Assembly: GCF_016722925.1 (NCBI RefSeq)
Contig: NZ_JAEQNC010000018.1
Span: forward strand, 33,732-97,731
Direction: 5' to 3'
Length of the DNA stretch: 64,000 nt
Source: Phytoamicus setariae
GTDB taxonomy: Bacteria > Pseudomonadota > Alphaproteobacteria > Rhizobiales > Rhizobiaceae
Positions 6,861-17,647 of the stretch are shown here, in pieces. The position numbers and the translations under genes are program-made. A model generated the notes under the pieces. That model was not told the DNA's origin, did no database searches, and saw nothing but the letters and a program-made list of their open reading frames with translations. Each line of letters opens with the position of its first letter. Positions within the stretch are counted from its first letter, which is position 1.

Positions 6861-9149
6861 ATGAGCGAGGCGGTTCTCAAACTTTTCCGTCTCGCCGACC
6901 TGCCCGAGGACGGAGCGTCGGCGGAAACCGGCGCTCCACCCGATGGAAGTGAGCCGCCCATTCTCCGTGTGCTACGCCAACCGGACCAATTGCAGGATTA
7001 CCGGCCAATCGATAGCCTGGATGATGCAAAGGCCGAACTCTCCCAATTGCAGGGCGTGCTGAAGGCTTATCGCGCCGCGCTTGACCAGCATGCGATCGTT
7101 GCGATTACCAACCGTGCTGGAAAGATCGTCCATGTCAACGATATGTTTTGCTCGGTCAGCGGCTACGAACGAGAAGAACTCATCGGACAGCCCCACCGCA
7201 TCGTCAATTCCGGCCATCACCCGCGGGAGTTCTTCTCCCACATGTGGCATACGATCGCTCGCGGCGACCTTTGGCACAGCGAGATCTGTAACCGGGCGAA
7301 AGACGGGTCGCTCTATTGGGTGGACACCACCATCGTGCCCCTTGCCGGGCAGGATGGCCGGGTGGAGGGCTATGTCTCGGTACGGTACGACATTACCAAG
7401 CGCAAGGCGGCAGAAGCCGTCCTCAAGCAGGAAGTCGAACTCCGCCGCAACGCCGAGGAACTGCTTGTCGATGTGATCGAAACCGTGCCCGACGGGATTG
7501 CCGCATTCGACACGGACGACAGGCTGATCCTCTTCAACAAATCCTATCGAGACTGTCTTTCGAGATCGCAGGATGTCATTGAAATCGGTTCGACGTTCGA
7601 ATCCATCCTGCGGCATGGGCTCGAGCACGGGCAATACAGCCATATCAGGAACACGCCGGAAGCCCGCGAAGCATGGGTCCGGGCGCGGCTGAAGGAACAT
7701 CGGAACCCCAGTAAGACCCTTGTACAGAGCCTTTCCGACGGCAGGTGGCTGCAGATCAGGGAGCGACGTTCGGCTTCCGGCCATGTGGTGGGCACCCGTA
7801 CCGACATCACCGAAATCAAACGCTCGGAAGCGGCCATCAAGTTCCATGCCGAACACGACCCGCTGACCGGCCTGCTCAACCGGTCGGTGCTTGCCGATCG
7901 GTTGGGTGAAGCGCTGGCGGGAAGCGAACGCACCGGCCAGGCTGGCGCACTGATGGTGCTCGACCTCGATGGCTTCAAGGCGATCAACGATACGATGGGC
8001 CATAGTGCTGGCGACATGCTGCTGGTCGCCGTTGCCCGGCGTCTGGCCGAGGCGGTTCGCAAGTCTGATACGGTCGTACGACTTGGCGGCGACGAGTTCG
8101 CAATCATATTGCCGAACGCAGGCAGCAAGCTCGCTGCCGGAAAGGCCGCCATGAAGCTGCTCAGCGCCGTGCGCCAACCAATGACGATACAGCGCCGTAT
8201 CGTTACGCCGCAGATCAGCATCGGCATCTCGATCTTTCCGCAGCATGGCCGTAACGTGGAAACCCTTCTCAAGAATGCAGACATCTCGCTCTACCAGTCC
8301 AAGGCCGCCGGGCGCGGCACCTACAAGATCTATTCGCGAGAGATGCGTGCCGGCATAGATCAACGTCGAAGGCTTTCTCATGCGCTTGATGCGGCGGTTG
8401 CGACAAACACCATAGATATAGCGCTCCAGCCGCAGTTCGCGCTCGACGGCGGCGCCCATGTCGGCTTCGAAGTGCTGGCTCGCTGGAAGCACAATGGCAC
8501 ACAGATCAGCCCGGCTGATTTCATTCCGATTGCCGAGGAAACCGGGCTGATCACGGAACTCGGACACCAGGTACTGCGCAAGGCAATGGATCACGCGCGC
8601 CAGATCAAGCGCAAATCGGCGTTTACCGGCACCGTCGCCGTCAACGTTGCCAGTGCCCAGCTGCGCCAACCGGATTTTCCGCTCAAGCTCGAGCGCATGG
8701 TCGCACAATATGGCCTGTCGCCGCGCGACATCGAGATCGAGTTGACCGAGAACATCCTGCTCGACGATCGGGGCAGCCAGATCGACCTCTGCCTGCAGCG
8801 GCTCAATGCGATGGGGTTTCCGATTGCTCTCGACGATTTCGGCACGGGCTATGCCTCGCTTGCCCATCTCAGTCGCCTGCCGGTTAGCCGGCTGAAAATC
8901 GATCGCACATTCATCCTCAACATGTGCGAGGACGACAATGCCGCGACGATCGTGCAGGCGACGGTCGGGCTTGCGCACAGTCTTGGCATGCGTGTCGTCG
9001 CGGAGGGTATCGAGACCGAGGCGCAACTGTCGCGGCTTCAGGCTTGCAATTGCGATTTCGGCCAGGGTTATCTGCTGTCACGTCCGCTCGAACCGGCAGC
9101 CGTGTCCACCTTCATGCAGGAGCGAAAAGGAACGCGCGGCACACCTTGA
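6861..9149 (+). CDS. PAS-GGDEF-EAL cyclic-di-GMP signalling protein
   Basis: A 762-residue soluble protein with one clear PAS domain (about residues 67-185), a second PAS-like region (about 195-315), a diguanylate cyclase domain with intact GGDEF (409-413), and a phosphodiesterase domain. An I-site RKSD stands five residues before GGDEF, so product inhibition is possible. The phosphodiesterase signature is EVL rather than EAL (Glu537 retained), with DDFGTG at 658. Both synthesis and hydrolysis of c-di-GMP are therefore plausible. No transmembrane segment is visible, so the PAS domains probably sense a cytosolic cue. ATG 6861 has GGAGG 6 bases upstream and is preferred over TTG 6804. The near-palindrome at 6681 lies in its promoter region. 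Confidence 0.93.
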   Translation: MSEAVLKLFRLADLPEDGASAETGAPPDGSEPPILRVLRQPDQLQDYRPIDSLDDAKAELSQLQGVLKAYRAALDQHAIVAITNRAGKIVHVNDMFCSVSGYEREELIGQPHRIVNSGHHPREFFSHMWHTIARGDLWHSEICNRAKDGSLYWVDTTIVPLAGQDGRVEGYVSVRYDITKRKAAEAVLKQEVELRRNAEELLVDVIETVPDGIAAFDTDDRLILFNKSYRDCLSRSQDVIEIGSTFESILRHGLEHGQYSHIRNTPEAREAWVRARLKEHRNPSKTLVQSLSDGRWLQIRERRSASGHVVGTRTDITEIKRSEAAIKFHAEHDPLTGLLNRSVLADRLGEALAGSERTGQAGALMVLDLDGFKAINDTMGHSAGDMLLVAVARRLAEAVRKSDTVVRLGGDEFAIILPNAGSKLAAGKAAMKLLSAVRQPMTIQRRIVTPQISIGISIFPQHGRNVETLLKNADISLYQSKAAGRGTYKIYSREMRAGIDQRRRLSHALDAAVATNTIDIALQPQFALDGGAHVGFEVLARWKHNGTQISPADFIPIAEETGLITELGHQVLRKAMDHARQIKRKSAFTGTVAVNVASAQLRQPDFPLKLERMVAQYGLSPRDIEIELTENILLDDRGSQIDLCLQRLNAMGFPIALDDFGTGYASLAHLSRLPVSRLKIDRTFILNMCEDDNAATIVQATVGLAHSLGMRVVAEGIETEAQLSRLQACNCDFGQGYLLSRPLEPAAVSTFMQERKGTRGTP

Positions 9150-9163
9150 CGTCTTCGCTTGCA

Positions 9164-9186
9164 AAAAGCCGATTTACTGGGCTTTT
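9164..9186. terminator. Convergent terminator between GGDEF-EAL gene and recJ
   Basis: A 7-bp stem AAAAGCC / GGCTTTT with a 9-base loop overlaps the recJ stop codon. A/T flanks lie on both sides, so it could terminate both transcripts. Confidence 0.5.
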
Positions 9187-10979
9187 GCCGCATCGAGTAT
9201 GCGCAGCTGCATGCGGCGCGTCCCCTGCCAGGTGTCGGCAGAAATCGTGCCCGCCACATGCACCAGATCGCCACGGGCCGATTGCAGAAATTTGCCAAGG
9301 TCGGTATCGGCGACGCGAAACGCCATGGCTTCCAGCCGGGTTCCGTCCATGCCCTCCAAGGTCACCCTCAGGTGACTTGTGCCGACGAAGCGGCTGTCGC
9401 GAATCCGGTGCGCAGGCAGTGCAAATATCGGCTGCGAATGGCCGGAGCCATAGGGGCCGGCTGCTTCCAGCTGGTCGGCCAAATCGAAGGTAGCCGCAGA
9501 AGCCCCCAGCGCGCCATCAATCTTGAGCGTTCGGCTGGCGGTGAGATTGCCGACGGTGTCGCGAGCGGTATCCTCGAAAAAGGCCCGCACCTTGCCGAGG
9601 TTGGGTCGCTCCACCGTCAGGCCTGCGGCCATCGCATGGCCGCCGCCCTTGACGAGAAGACCAGCTTCCACTGCTGCACGGACCATGCGGCCCATGTCAA
9701 ACCCGTTGATCGACCTGCCCGAGCCCGTGCCTTTGCCTGAAGCATCGAAGGCAATGGCAAAGGCGGGCCGGTTGAACCGTTCCTTCAGGCGCGCCGCGAT
9801 CAGGCCGACAATGCCGGGATGCCATTTGTCGCGCGCAGTGACGATGACCGCCGCGCCCTCGCCGTTACCGTATTCGGCAAGCGCCTCGGCCTCCGCTTCC
9901 GCCAGCATTGCCGCTTCCATCGCCTGACGCTCGCGGTTGAGCTCGTCCAGCCTCGCTGCGATCTCGGCGGCTTTGCCCGGATCGTCGATGGTCAGCAGCC
10001 GCGAACCGAGCGCGGCATCGCTGATCCGCCCACCGGCGTTGATGCGCGGCCCGACCAGGAAACCCAGATGATAGGGCGTGACCGGTCCGCCTATGCCAGC
10101 CTTGGCAAATAGCGCAGCAAGCCCGGGATTTTGCATGTGCCGGGCGGCCACCAGCCCCTTGACCACATAGGCGCGGTTCAGCCCCTTGAGCGGCACCACG
10201 TCGCAAACCGTGGCCAACGCCACCAGATCGAGCAACGACAGCAGATCGAAGCCGGCAACGCGCGGATCGCGGCGCTCCCGCAACAGACGCTGGACTGCGA
10301 CCAGCACCAGAAACACCACGCCCGCCGCACAAAGATGGCCCTGCCCCGAAAGATCGTCTTCGCGGTTCGGATTGACCAGCGCATGGCACACCGGCAGCTC
10401 ATGTGTCACCTGGTGGTGATCGATAACCACGACATCGATGTTGCGCACCGCTGCCGCAGCCAGCGCCTCATGACTGGTCGAACCGCAGTCAACGGTGACG
10501 ATCAATTGCGCGCCGTCATCGATGAGCTGGTTTATAGCAGCCGGATTGGGGCCATAGCCTTCGAACACCCGGTCGGGAATATAGATCGTCGCATCGATGC
10601 CGAAATTGTGGAGAAAGCGATGCAGCAAGGCGGCAGACGATGCGCCATCGACATCGTAGTCGCCGAATATCGCGACATGCTCGTTGCGCTCGATTGCGCG
10701 GGCAATGCGTTTGGCGAGCTTTTCGCAATCGGTCAGCGCATAAGGATCCGGCATCAGGCTGCGCAGCGTCGGGTCCAGAAAAGCCTCGGCATCATCGACC
10801 GCCACGCCCCTGCCCGCCAGAACACGGGCAATCAGTTCGGGCATGCCGTGATGCTGGGACATGGCAAGCGCTCGGTTGAGCCCCGCCTGATCAAGCCGCG
10901 AGACCCAGCGCTGGCCGGTGACCGAGCGCTCCACGCCCAGGAAAGCCCTGTCTACCGGGTCCGCGGGTTGGTCGATCAT
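9174..10979 (-). CDS. recJ: Single-stranded-DNA-specific exonuclease RecJ
   Basis: A 601-residue 5'-3' single-strand exonuclease of the DHH superfamily, acting in RecF-pathway recombination, mismatch repair and base excision repair. The DHH motifs are in order: FGDYDVDGASSAALLHRFL (about residues 104-122), a VTVDCGS motif, the VVVIDHHQV motif (about 185), and the DHHA1 part with GGGHAMAAG (about 455). A C-terminal OB-like domain with TSHLRVTLEG follows. Length is typical for the alphaproteobacterial form. ATG 10979 is preceded by a GGAG. It is transcribed in the same direction as hom, 61 bases downstream of it. Confidence 0.95.
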   Translation of the reverse strand: MIDQPADPVDRAFLGVERSVTGQRWVSRLDQAGLNRALAMSQHHGMPELIARVLAGRGVAVDDAEAFLDPTLRSLMPDPYALTDCEKLAKRIARAIERNEHVAIFGDYDVDGASSAALLHRFLHNFGIDATIYIPDRVFEGYGPNPAAINQLIDDGAQLIVTVDCGSTSHEALAAAAVRNIDVVVIDHHQVTHELPVCHALVNPNREDDLSGQGHLCAAGVVFLVLVAVQRLLRERRDPRVAGFDLLSLLDLVALATVCDVVPLKGLNRAYVVKGLVAARHMQNPGLAALFAKAGIGGPVTPYHLGFLVGPRINAGGRISDAALGSRLLTIDDPGKAAEIAARLDELNRERQAMEAAMLAEAEAEALAEYGNGEGAAVIVTARDKWHPGIVGLIAARLKERFNRPAFAIAFDASGKGTGSGRSINGFDMGRMVRAAVEAGLLVKGGGHAMAAGLTVERPNLGKVRAFFEDTARDTVGNLTASRTLKIDGALGASAATFDLADQLEAAGPYGSGHSQPIFALPAHRIRDSRFVGTSHLRVTLEGMDGTRLEAMAFRVADTDLGKFLQSARGDLVHVAGTISADTWQGTRRMQLRILDAAKAQ

Positions 10980-11040
10980 CTGACTACTTCTCCATTTCGA
11001 TCAGAGAAGTATAGATTGTTCCGGCCAAATCAAGCCATCC

Positions 11041-12363
<1,323 letters not shown>

Positions 12364-12388
12364 GTCAAATTCCTGTCTTTTTCTAGAT

Positions 12389-13606
12389 TTAGCCAGCGGA
12401 TTTCAGCGTCACCACGTTGTGCAACGTGTCATCCGCCGTGGAGAGAAATTTCTTGATGCTTCGGGCCGCCTGACGGATACGATGCTCGTTTTCCACCAGC
12501 GCCAGGCGAACATATTCATCGCCGTACTCGCCGAAGCCGATGCCGGGCGCGACGGCGACATCCGCCTTTTCGACCAGCAGCTTGGAGAATTCCAGCGAAC
12601 CGAGATGGCGGAATTTTTCGGGGATCGGCGCCCAGGCAAACATCGTCGCCGCCGGCGGCGGCACGTCGAAGCCGGCCTTGCCGAAAGCATCGACCATGAT
12701 GTCGCGGCGCTTCTTGTAGATGTCACGCACCTCGGCGATATCGGAACCGTCGCCATTCAGCGCGGTTGCGGCGGCCACCTGGATCGGCGTGAACGCACCG
12801 TAATCGAGATAAGACTTCACCCGCGTCAGGGCGCTGATCAGGCGTTCGTTGCCGACGGCAAAGCCCATGCGCCAGCCAGGCATCGAGAACGTCTTGGACA
12901 TCGATGTGAACTCGACTGTCACGTCGATCGCGCCCGGCACTTCGAGCACGGATGGCGGCGGCACATCGTCGAAATAGATCTCGGCATAGGCAAGATCCGA
13001 CAGGATGATGATCTCGTGCTTCTTGGCGAACGCCACCACGTCCTTGTAGAAATCCAGCGTCGCCACATGCGCCGTCGGGTTGGACGGATAGTTGACGATC
13101 AGCGCCAGCGGCTTGGGGATCGAGTGGCGCACCGCGCGCTCGAGCGGCGCAAAAAATGCGTCGTTCGGCTCGACAGGAATCGAACGGATGACACCGCCTG
13201 CCATCAGGAATCCGAAGGCATGGATCGGATAGGTCGGGTTGGGGCAGAGGATCACATCGCCGGGAGCGGTAATCGCCTGCGCCATGTTGGCGAAGCCTTC
13301 CTTGGAGCCCAGCGTCGCGACGATCTGGGTATCGGGATTGAGCTTCACGCCGAAACGGCGGGCGTAGTAATTGGCCTGCGCCTTGCGCAAGCCCGGGATG
13401 CCCTTGGAGGACGAATAGCGGTGGGTGCGCGGGTCCTGAACCACTTCGCACAGCTTGTCGACGATGGATTTCGGCGTCGGCAGATCGGGATTGCCCATGC
13501 CAAGGTCGATGATGTCGGCCCCGCCCGCTCGCGCCGCTGCCTTCAAACGATTGACCTGTTCGAATACATATGGCGGAAGGCGCCGAACCTTGTGAAACTC
13601 TTCCAT
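12389..13606 (-). CDS. Class I/II PLP-dependent aminotransferase (AatC/AlaC-like)
   Basis: A 405-residue fold-type I aminotransferase. It shows the substrate-binding region IIDLGMGNPDLPTP, the cofactor-binding region NYPSNPTA with a following LSDLAYAEIYF, and the Schiff-base lysine in SMSKTFSMPGWRMGF. Proteins of this type in rhizobia are annotated as aspartate, alanine or LL-diaminopimelate aminotransferases, and the substrate cannot be fixed from sequence. ATG 13606 follows a GAGG and starts the conserved MEEFHKVRRLPPYVF segment; the open frame extends upstream without support. Co-orientation and the 25-base gap to hom suggest one amino-acid operon. Confidence 0.9.
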   Translation of the reverse strand: MEEFHKVRRLPPYVFEQVNRLKAAARAGGADIIDLGMGNPDLPTPKSIVDKLCEVVQDPRTHRYSSSKGIPGLRKAQANYYARRFGVKLNPDTQIVATLGSKEGFANMAQAITAPGDVILCPNPTYPIHAFGFLMAGGVIRSIPVEPNDAFFAPLERAVRHSIPKPLALIVNYPSNPTAHVATLDFYKDVVAFAKKHEIIILSDLAYAEIYFDDVPPPSVLEVPGAIDVTVEFTSMSKTFSMPGWRMGFAVGNERLISALTRVKSYLDYGAFTPIQVAAATALNGDGSDIAEVRDIYKKRRDIMVDAFGKAGFDVPPPAATMFAWAPIPEKFRHLGSLEFSKLLVEKADVAVAPGIGFGEYGDEYVRLALVENEHRIRQAARSIKKFLSTADDTLHNVVTLKSAG

Positions 13607-13725
13607 CGCAGACCTCAAATGATTGTTTGCGGCCTCTTCTTGCCGCAAATCACGCTTTGCGACCAAACGGCAAGAAAGGCAAGTGCAAAAAGGCGTGGGA
13701 GCGCTGCCCGACGAAGGAAGTCGCC

Positions 13726-14358
13726 TCAGCGCTGCGCTTCCGCCGCCATACGCACGGCGAGCCCGGCAAGGACCGTACCCATGAGCCAGCGCTGGACGAC
13801 AAGCCAGCCGGGTCTGCCAGACAGAAACAGCGCGATGGAACCGGCGACGAACACGATCAGCGCGTTGACAGTGACCGAGGTGACGATCTGCATCAGGCCA
13901 AGCACCAACGACTGCATCAGCACACTGCCCTCTGCCGGCGAGATGAATTGCGGCAACAGCGACAGATACATCACCGCGATCTTGGGATTAAGGATACTCG
14001 TCACCAGCCCCATGGTGAACAGTTTCCGCGGGCTGTCTGCCGGTAGGTCGCGGACTTGAAAAGGCGAGCGTCCGCCGGGCCTCACCGCTTGCCAAGCCAG
14101 CCACAACAGATAGAGCGCCCCGCCGATCCGCAACATGTCATAGGCGTATGGCACCGCGAGCAGCAGCGATGTGATGCCGAAGGCAGCGCAGCTCATATAG
14201 AAGAGGAAACCGACCGCCACCCCGCACAGCGAAATCAGCCCGGCCACCCGCCCCTGGCAGATGGAACGGGAGACCAGATAGACCATGTTGGGGCCAGGCG
14301 TGAGCACCATCCCGAGGCAGACCAGTGCAAACAGCAACAGATTGGCAGTCGTGGGCAT
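13726..14358 (-). CDS. LysE/RhtB family amino-acid exporter
   Basis: A 210-residue inner-membrane protein with about six hydrophobic segments. The N-terminus carries the family signature LTPGPNMVYLVSRS, followed by a glycine-rich second helix. Members export lysine, threonine, homoserine or their lactones. The substrate is unknown, but the position just upstream of aminotransferase and homoserine dehydrogenase genes on the same strand fits aspartate-family amino acids. The ATG follows AAGGGG at a good distance. Confidence 0.9.
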   Translation of the reverse strand: MPTTANLLLFALVCLGMVLTPGPNMVYLVSRSICQGRVAGLISLCGVAVGFLFYMSCAAFGITSLLLAVPYAYDMLRIGGALYLLWLAWQAVRPGGRSPFQVRDLPADSPRKLFTMGLVTSILNPKIAVMYLSLLPQFISPAEGSVLMQSLVLGLMQIVTSVTVNALIVFVAGSIALFLSGRPGWLVVQRWLMGTVLAGLAVRMAAEAQR

Positions 14359-14385
14359 GCACGTCCCCTTCGAGTAGGGTGATGA

Positions 14386-14730
14386 TTACTGCGCCTTGGT
14401 CTCTTCGCCCAGCTTGCGAAGCTCCGCCACGCGCTTGTTGTATTCAGCCTCCGAGATCGCTCCGGATTGTTTCTTTGCCGAGAGTGCCGCAAGCTGCCCG
14501 GCTTGCTTCTTCGCCTCTTCGTCGCTGAGCTGCGGCATTGCAGAATCGAGCGGCTTGGAAAAATCCGGATACGGATCGCTCATGTTCACCGGCTCGTCGC
14601 CTGGCTGCAGCGGCGCATCTGCGTGCGTGGATTGCGAACACGACGCCAACGAAACGCCAAGCGCGAGCAATCCACCGACCATCACCAGGCGGCAGTTGGA
14701 CAGGATTTTCTGCTTCGGCAACGACATCAT
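14386..14730 (-). CDS. Small lipoprotein with SHOCT-like C-terminus
   Basis: A 114-residue protein. A short basic N-terminus and hydrophobic stretch end in a lipobox (SLASC), so lipid anchoring is predicted. The mature part is polar and acidic. The last 35 residues (KKQSGAISEAEYNKRVAEL) resemble the short C-terminal (SHOCT) motif found at the ends of many unrelated proteins. Function is unknown. ATG 14730 was chosen because it opens the signal sequence; an ATG three bases later is equally possible. The gene is divergent from phaC. Confidence 0.7.
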   Translation of the reverse strand: MMSLPKQKILSNCRLVMVGGLLALGVSLASCSQSTHADAPLQPGDEPVNMSDPYPDFSKPLDSAMPQLSDEEAKKQAGQLAALSAKKQSGAISEAEYNKRVAELRKLGEETKAQ

Positions 14731-14852
14731 CCGCTCGCTTCCCGGACCAATATGAATTTGACGACTTGTGACCCTAAACAGTGGAATTTGCAATGCGTTT
14801 CATGCACAGTGGCATTCAACCAACAAGAGACTGCTGGGGAGCAAATTCGGCA

Positions 14853-16697
14853 ATGGCGGAAAACGGCACCTTCAAAGGCCAATCAGGCAACAAGCTGCCA
14901 GGATTCGATCCCGCTGCACTCGACCCTTTCATTATCAAGGATCCCGAGGCGTTGACGGTCAACATCGCCCGCACGCTCGAGAATCTCGGCAAGGCGGCAT
15001 CGGAATGGCTGGGTCCGCGCGAAACCGGCGCAAAGGCCGATTACGCCAGCGAGCCTGCGACCGATATCGTGCGCACACTGTCCAAGGTCGTCGAATATTG
15101 GCTGGCCGATCCCACCCGGACGCTGGAAGCGCAGACGCTGCTGTTTTCCACCTATTTCAGGATCTGGATGCAGTCGCTGCAGAACGTCGCTTCCGGGGTG
15201 GAATCCGGCGAGGCCATTGTCCGCGACGACAAGCGATTTTCGGACCCCGACTGGAAGGCCAATCCGTTCTTCAACTTTCTCCGGCAGGTCTATACAGTCA
15301 CTGCCGATTGGGCTGACAAGCTGGTCACCAATGCCGAAGGGCTGGATGACCATACGCGCCACAAGGCCGCATTCTATGTCCGCCAGATCACGGCGGCCTT
15401 GTCTCCGACCAATTTCGTCGTCACCAATCCTGTCCTCTTCAAGGAGACCGTGGCCCAAAACGGCGCCAATCTCGTCGAGGGCATGAAGAAGCTCGCCGAG
15501 GACATCAAATCTGGACAGGGCGACCTGCGTATCCGCCAGACCGACATGACCAAGTTCAAGGTCGGGGAAAACATGGCGGTGACGCCGGGCAAGGTCGTGG
15601 CCGAAAACGACCTTTGCCAGATCATCCAGTATGAGGCGGCGACCGACGAGGTGTTAAAGCGCCCTCTCCTCATCTGCCCGCCCTGGATCAACAAGTTCTA
15701 TGTGCTCGACCTCAACCCGCAAAAGTCCTTTATCAAATGGTGCGTCGATCAGGGCCACACCGTCTTCGTGATCTCCTGGGTTAACCCCGACGAGCGGCAT
15801 GCGGGCAAGGACTGGAGCGACTATGCCCGTGACGGAATCGATTTCGCGCTGGACTCGATCACCAAGGCCACCGGCGAAAAAGAGGTCAATGCCATCGGCT
15901 ACTGCGTCGGCGGCACGCTGCTGGCCGCGACACTGGCGTTGCATGCCGAGCGCGGCGACAAACGCATCAAGACAGCCACGCTTTTCACCACGCAGGTCGA
16001 CTTCACCCATGCCGGCGATCTCAAGGTGTTCGTCGACGAGCCGCAGATCCTGACGCTGGAAAAAAGCATGGCGGCAGATGGTTATCTCGAAGGCTCGAAG
16101 ATGGCGCTTGCTTTCAACATGCTGCGCGCCTCAGAACTGATCTGGCCCTACTTCGTCAACAATTACCTCAAGGGTCAGGAGCCGATGGCGTTCGACCTGC
16201 TGTTCTGGAACGCCGATTCGACGCGCATGGCGGCTGCCAACCACTCGTTCTACCTGCGCAACTGCTATCTCGACAACACGCTGGCCCAGGGCAAGATGGT
16301 GCTCGACGACAAGACCCTCAATCTCGCCAAGGTCAAGATCCCCATCTACAATCTCGCTGCCCGCGAAGATCATATCGCCCCGGCCAAATCGGTATTCACC
16401 GGCTCCAAATTGTTCGGCGGCGAGGTCAAACTGGTGGTTTCGGGCTCTGGCCACATCGCCGGCGTCGTCAATCATCCGGAAAAGAACAAATACCAGTATT
16501 GGACCAATGGCGAAGTCGCCGGCGACTATGAAGACTGGATCGCCAGTGCAGAGGAGACTGCCGGCTCTTGGTGGCCGAACTGGCATGAATGGATCATCGC
16601 GCACAACGACAAGAAAGCCAAACCGCGCCGCCCGGGAGGAGACCAGCTCAATCCGATCGAGGAAGCGCCGGGCTCATACGTGCGCGTCCGGGTGTAA
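14853..16697 (+). CDS. phaC: Class I poly(3-hydroxyalkanoate) synthase
   Basis: A 614-residue granule-associated enzyme that polymerises (R)-3-hydroxyacyl-CoA. It has the alpha/beta-hydrolase fold with the PhaC box G-x-C-x-G-G (GYCVGG, nucleophile Cys351), catalytic Asp506 (AAREDHIAP) and His534 (SGSGHIAG). A PWINKFYVLDL segment is also typical. The length fits class I synthases, which need no PhaE or PhaR subunit. The start is uncertain: ATG 14853 has GGGGAG upstream at a rather long spacing, and ATG 14793 or GTG 14781 would add 20-24 residues. No phaA or phaB is present in the window. Confidence 0.95.
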   Translation: MAENGTFKGQSGNKLPGFDPAALDPFIIKDPEALTVNIARTLENLGKAASEWLGPRETGAKADYASEPATDIVRTLSKVVEYWLADPTRTLEAQTLLFSTYFRIWMQSLQNVASGVESGEAIVRDDKRFSDPDWKANPFFNFLRQVYTVTADWADKLVTNAEGLDDHTRHKAAFYVRQITAALSPTNFVVTNPVLFKETVAQNGANLVEGMKKLAEDIKSGQGDLRIRQTDMTKFKVGENMAVTPGKVVAENDLCQIIQYEAATDEVLKRPLLICPPWINKFYVLDLNPQKSFIKWCVDQGHTVFVISWVNPDERHAGKDWSDYARDGIDFALDSITKATGEKEVNAIGYCVGGTLLAATLALHAERGDKRIKTATLFTTQVDFTHAGDLKVFVDEPQILTLEKSMAADGYLEGSKMALAFNMLRASELIWPYFVNNYLKGQEPMAFDLLFWNADSTRMAAANHSFYLRNCYLDNTLAQGKMVLDDKTLNLAKVKIPIYNLAAREDHIAPAKSVFTGSKLFGGEVKLVVSGSGHIAGVVNHPEKNKYQYWTNGEVAGDYEDWIASAEETAGSWWPNWHEWIIAHNDKKAKPRRPGGDQLNPIEEAPGSYVRVRV

Positions 16698-16718
16698 TTT
16701 TTTCGCAAGCAACGCCCG

Positions 16719-16738
16719 CGCGCAATGTCTATTGCGCG
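16719..16738. repeat. Inverted repeat between phaC and map
   Basis: A perfect 8-bp inverted repeat, CGCGCAAT / ATTGCGCG, with a GTCT centre lies 22 bases after the phaC stop. No T-tract follows. It may be a transcript-end hairpin or a protein-binding site. Confidence 0.4.
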
Positions 16739-16811
16739 GAAATGCTTGATTGCCGTGTCCGAACCCGGCATAGAGAAAGAAATTGGAATACGAACTCGGA
16801 AAGCACTGCGC

Positions 16812-17639
16812 ATGGTTACCTATATCGAAGCTTTTTCCGCGCCGATGAAAAATACCGGCGTGATCCGTCTCTACGGGACGGAAGCTTTCGAGGGCATGCG
16901 CAAGGCCTGCCAACTGACCGCGCGTTGCCTCGACGAACTCGCCGCTCTGGTCAAGCCGGGGATCACCACCAATGAGATCGACCGCTTCGTCTTCGAATTC
17001 GGCGTCGCCAATGGCGCGCTGCCAGCGACGCTGAACTATCGTGGCTATCGCAAGTCATGCTGCACCTCGATCAATCACGTCGTCTGCCACGGCATACCGG
17101 ACGACAAGCCACTGCGCGAAGGCGATATCGTCAATATCGACGTGACCTTTGTTGTCGATGGCTGGCACGGCGATTCAAGCCGGATGTATCCGGTCGGCGA
17201 AATCAAACGCGCCGCCGAACGGCTGATGGAAGTGACCTATGAATCGCTGATGCTCGGGATTGCGGCGGTTCGTCCCGGCGCCCGTACAGGCGCCATCGGC
17301 GAAGCGATCCAGATCTTTGCCGAGCGTGAACGCTGCGCGGTCGTCCGCGATTTCTGCGGTCACGGTGTTGGCCGACTGTTCCATGACGCACCCAACATCC
17401 TTCACTACGGCCAGGCCAACGAAGGCCCCGAGCTGAAGGAAGGCATGATCTTCACCATCGAGCCGATGATCAATCTCGGCCGCCCACATGTGAAGGTTCT
17501 CTCCGATGGCTGGACAGCTGTGACGCGCGACCGGTCGCTGTCGGCACAATACGAGCACACCGTCGGGGTTACCGCCGATGGCTGCGAAATCTTCACCCTG
17601 TCACCCGGCAATCTCTTCACTCCCGGCCTGAAAGTCTGA
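16812..17639 (+). CDS. map: Methionine aminopeptidase, type I
   Basis: A 275-residue dinuclear metallopeptidase removing the initiator methionine. All five metal ligands are recognisable: Asp110 (NIDVTF), Asp121 (GWHGDSSRM), His184 (FCGHGVG), Glu217 (FTIEPMIN) and Glu248 (QYEHTVGV). His93 (VVCHGIPD) is the conserved catalytic histidine. The ATG at 16812 begins the family-like N-terminus; upstream in-frame codons are not supported. radC follows after 8 bases on the same strand, so the two may be cotranscribed. Confidence 0.96.
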   Translation: MVTYIEAFSAPMKNTGVIRLYGTEAFEGMRKACQLTARCLDELAALVKPGITTNEIDRFVFEFGVANGALPATLNYRGYRKSCCTSINHVVCHGIPDDKPLREGDIVNIDVTFVVDGWHGDSSRMYPVGEIKRAAERLMEVTYESLMLGIAAVRPGARTGAIGEAIQIFAERERCAVVRDFCGHGVGRLFHDAPNILHYGQANEGPELKEGMIFTIEPMINLGRPHVKVLSDGWTAVTRDRSLSAQYEHTVGVTADGCEIFTLSPGNLFTPGLKV

Positions 17640-17647
17640 TCGAAACC

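Noticed and set aside
6972..9026. 684-codon open frame antisense to the GGDEF-EAL gene
   Set aside because: No recognisable protein motif. It is a shadow frame of a GC-rich gene whose sense product has a complete PAS-GGDEF-EAL architecture.
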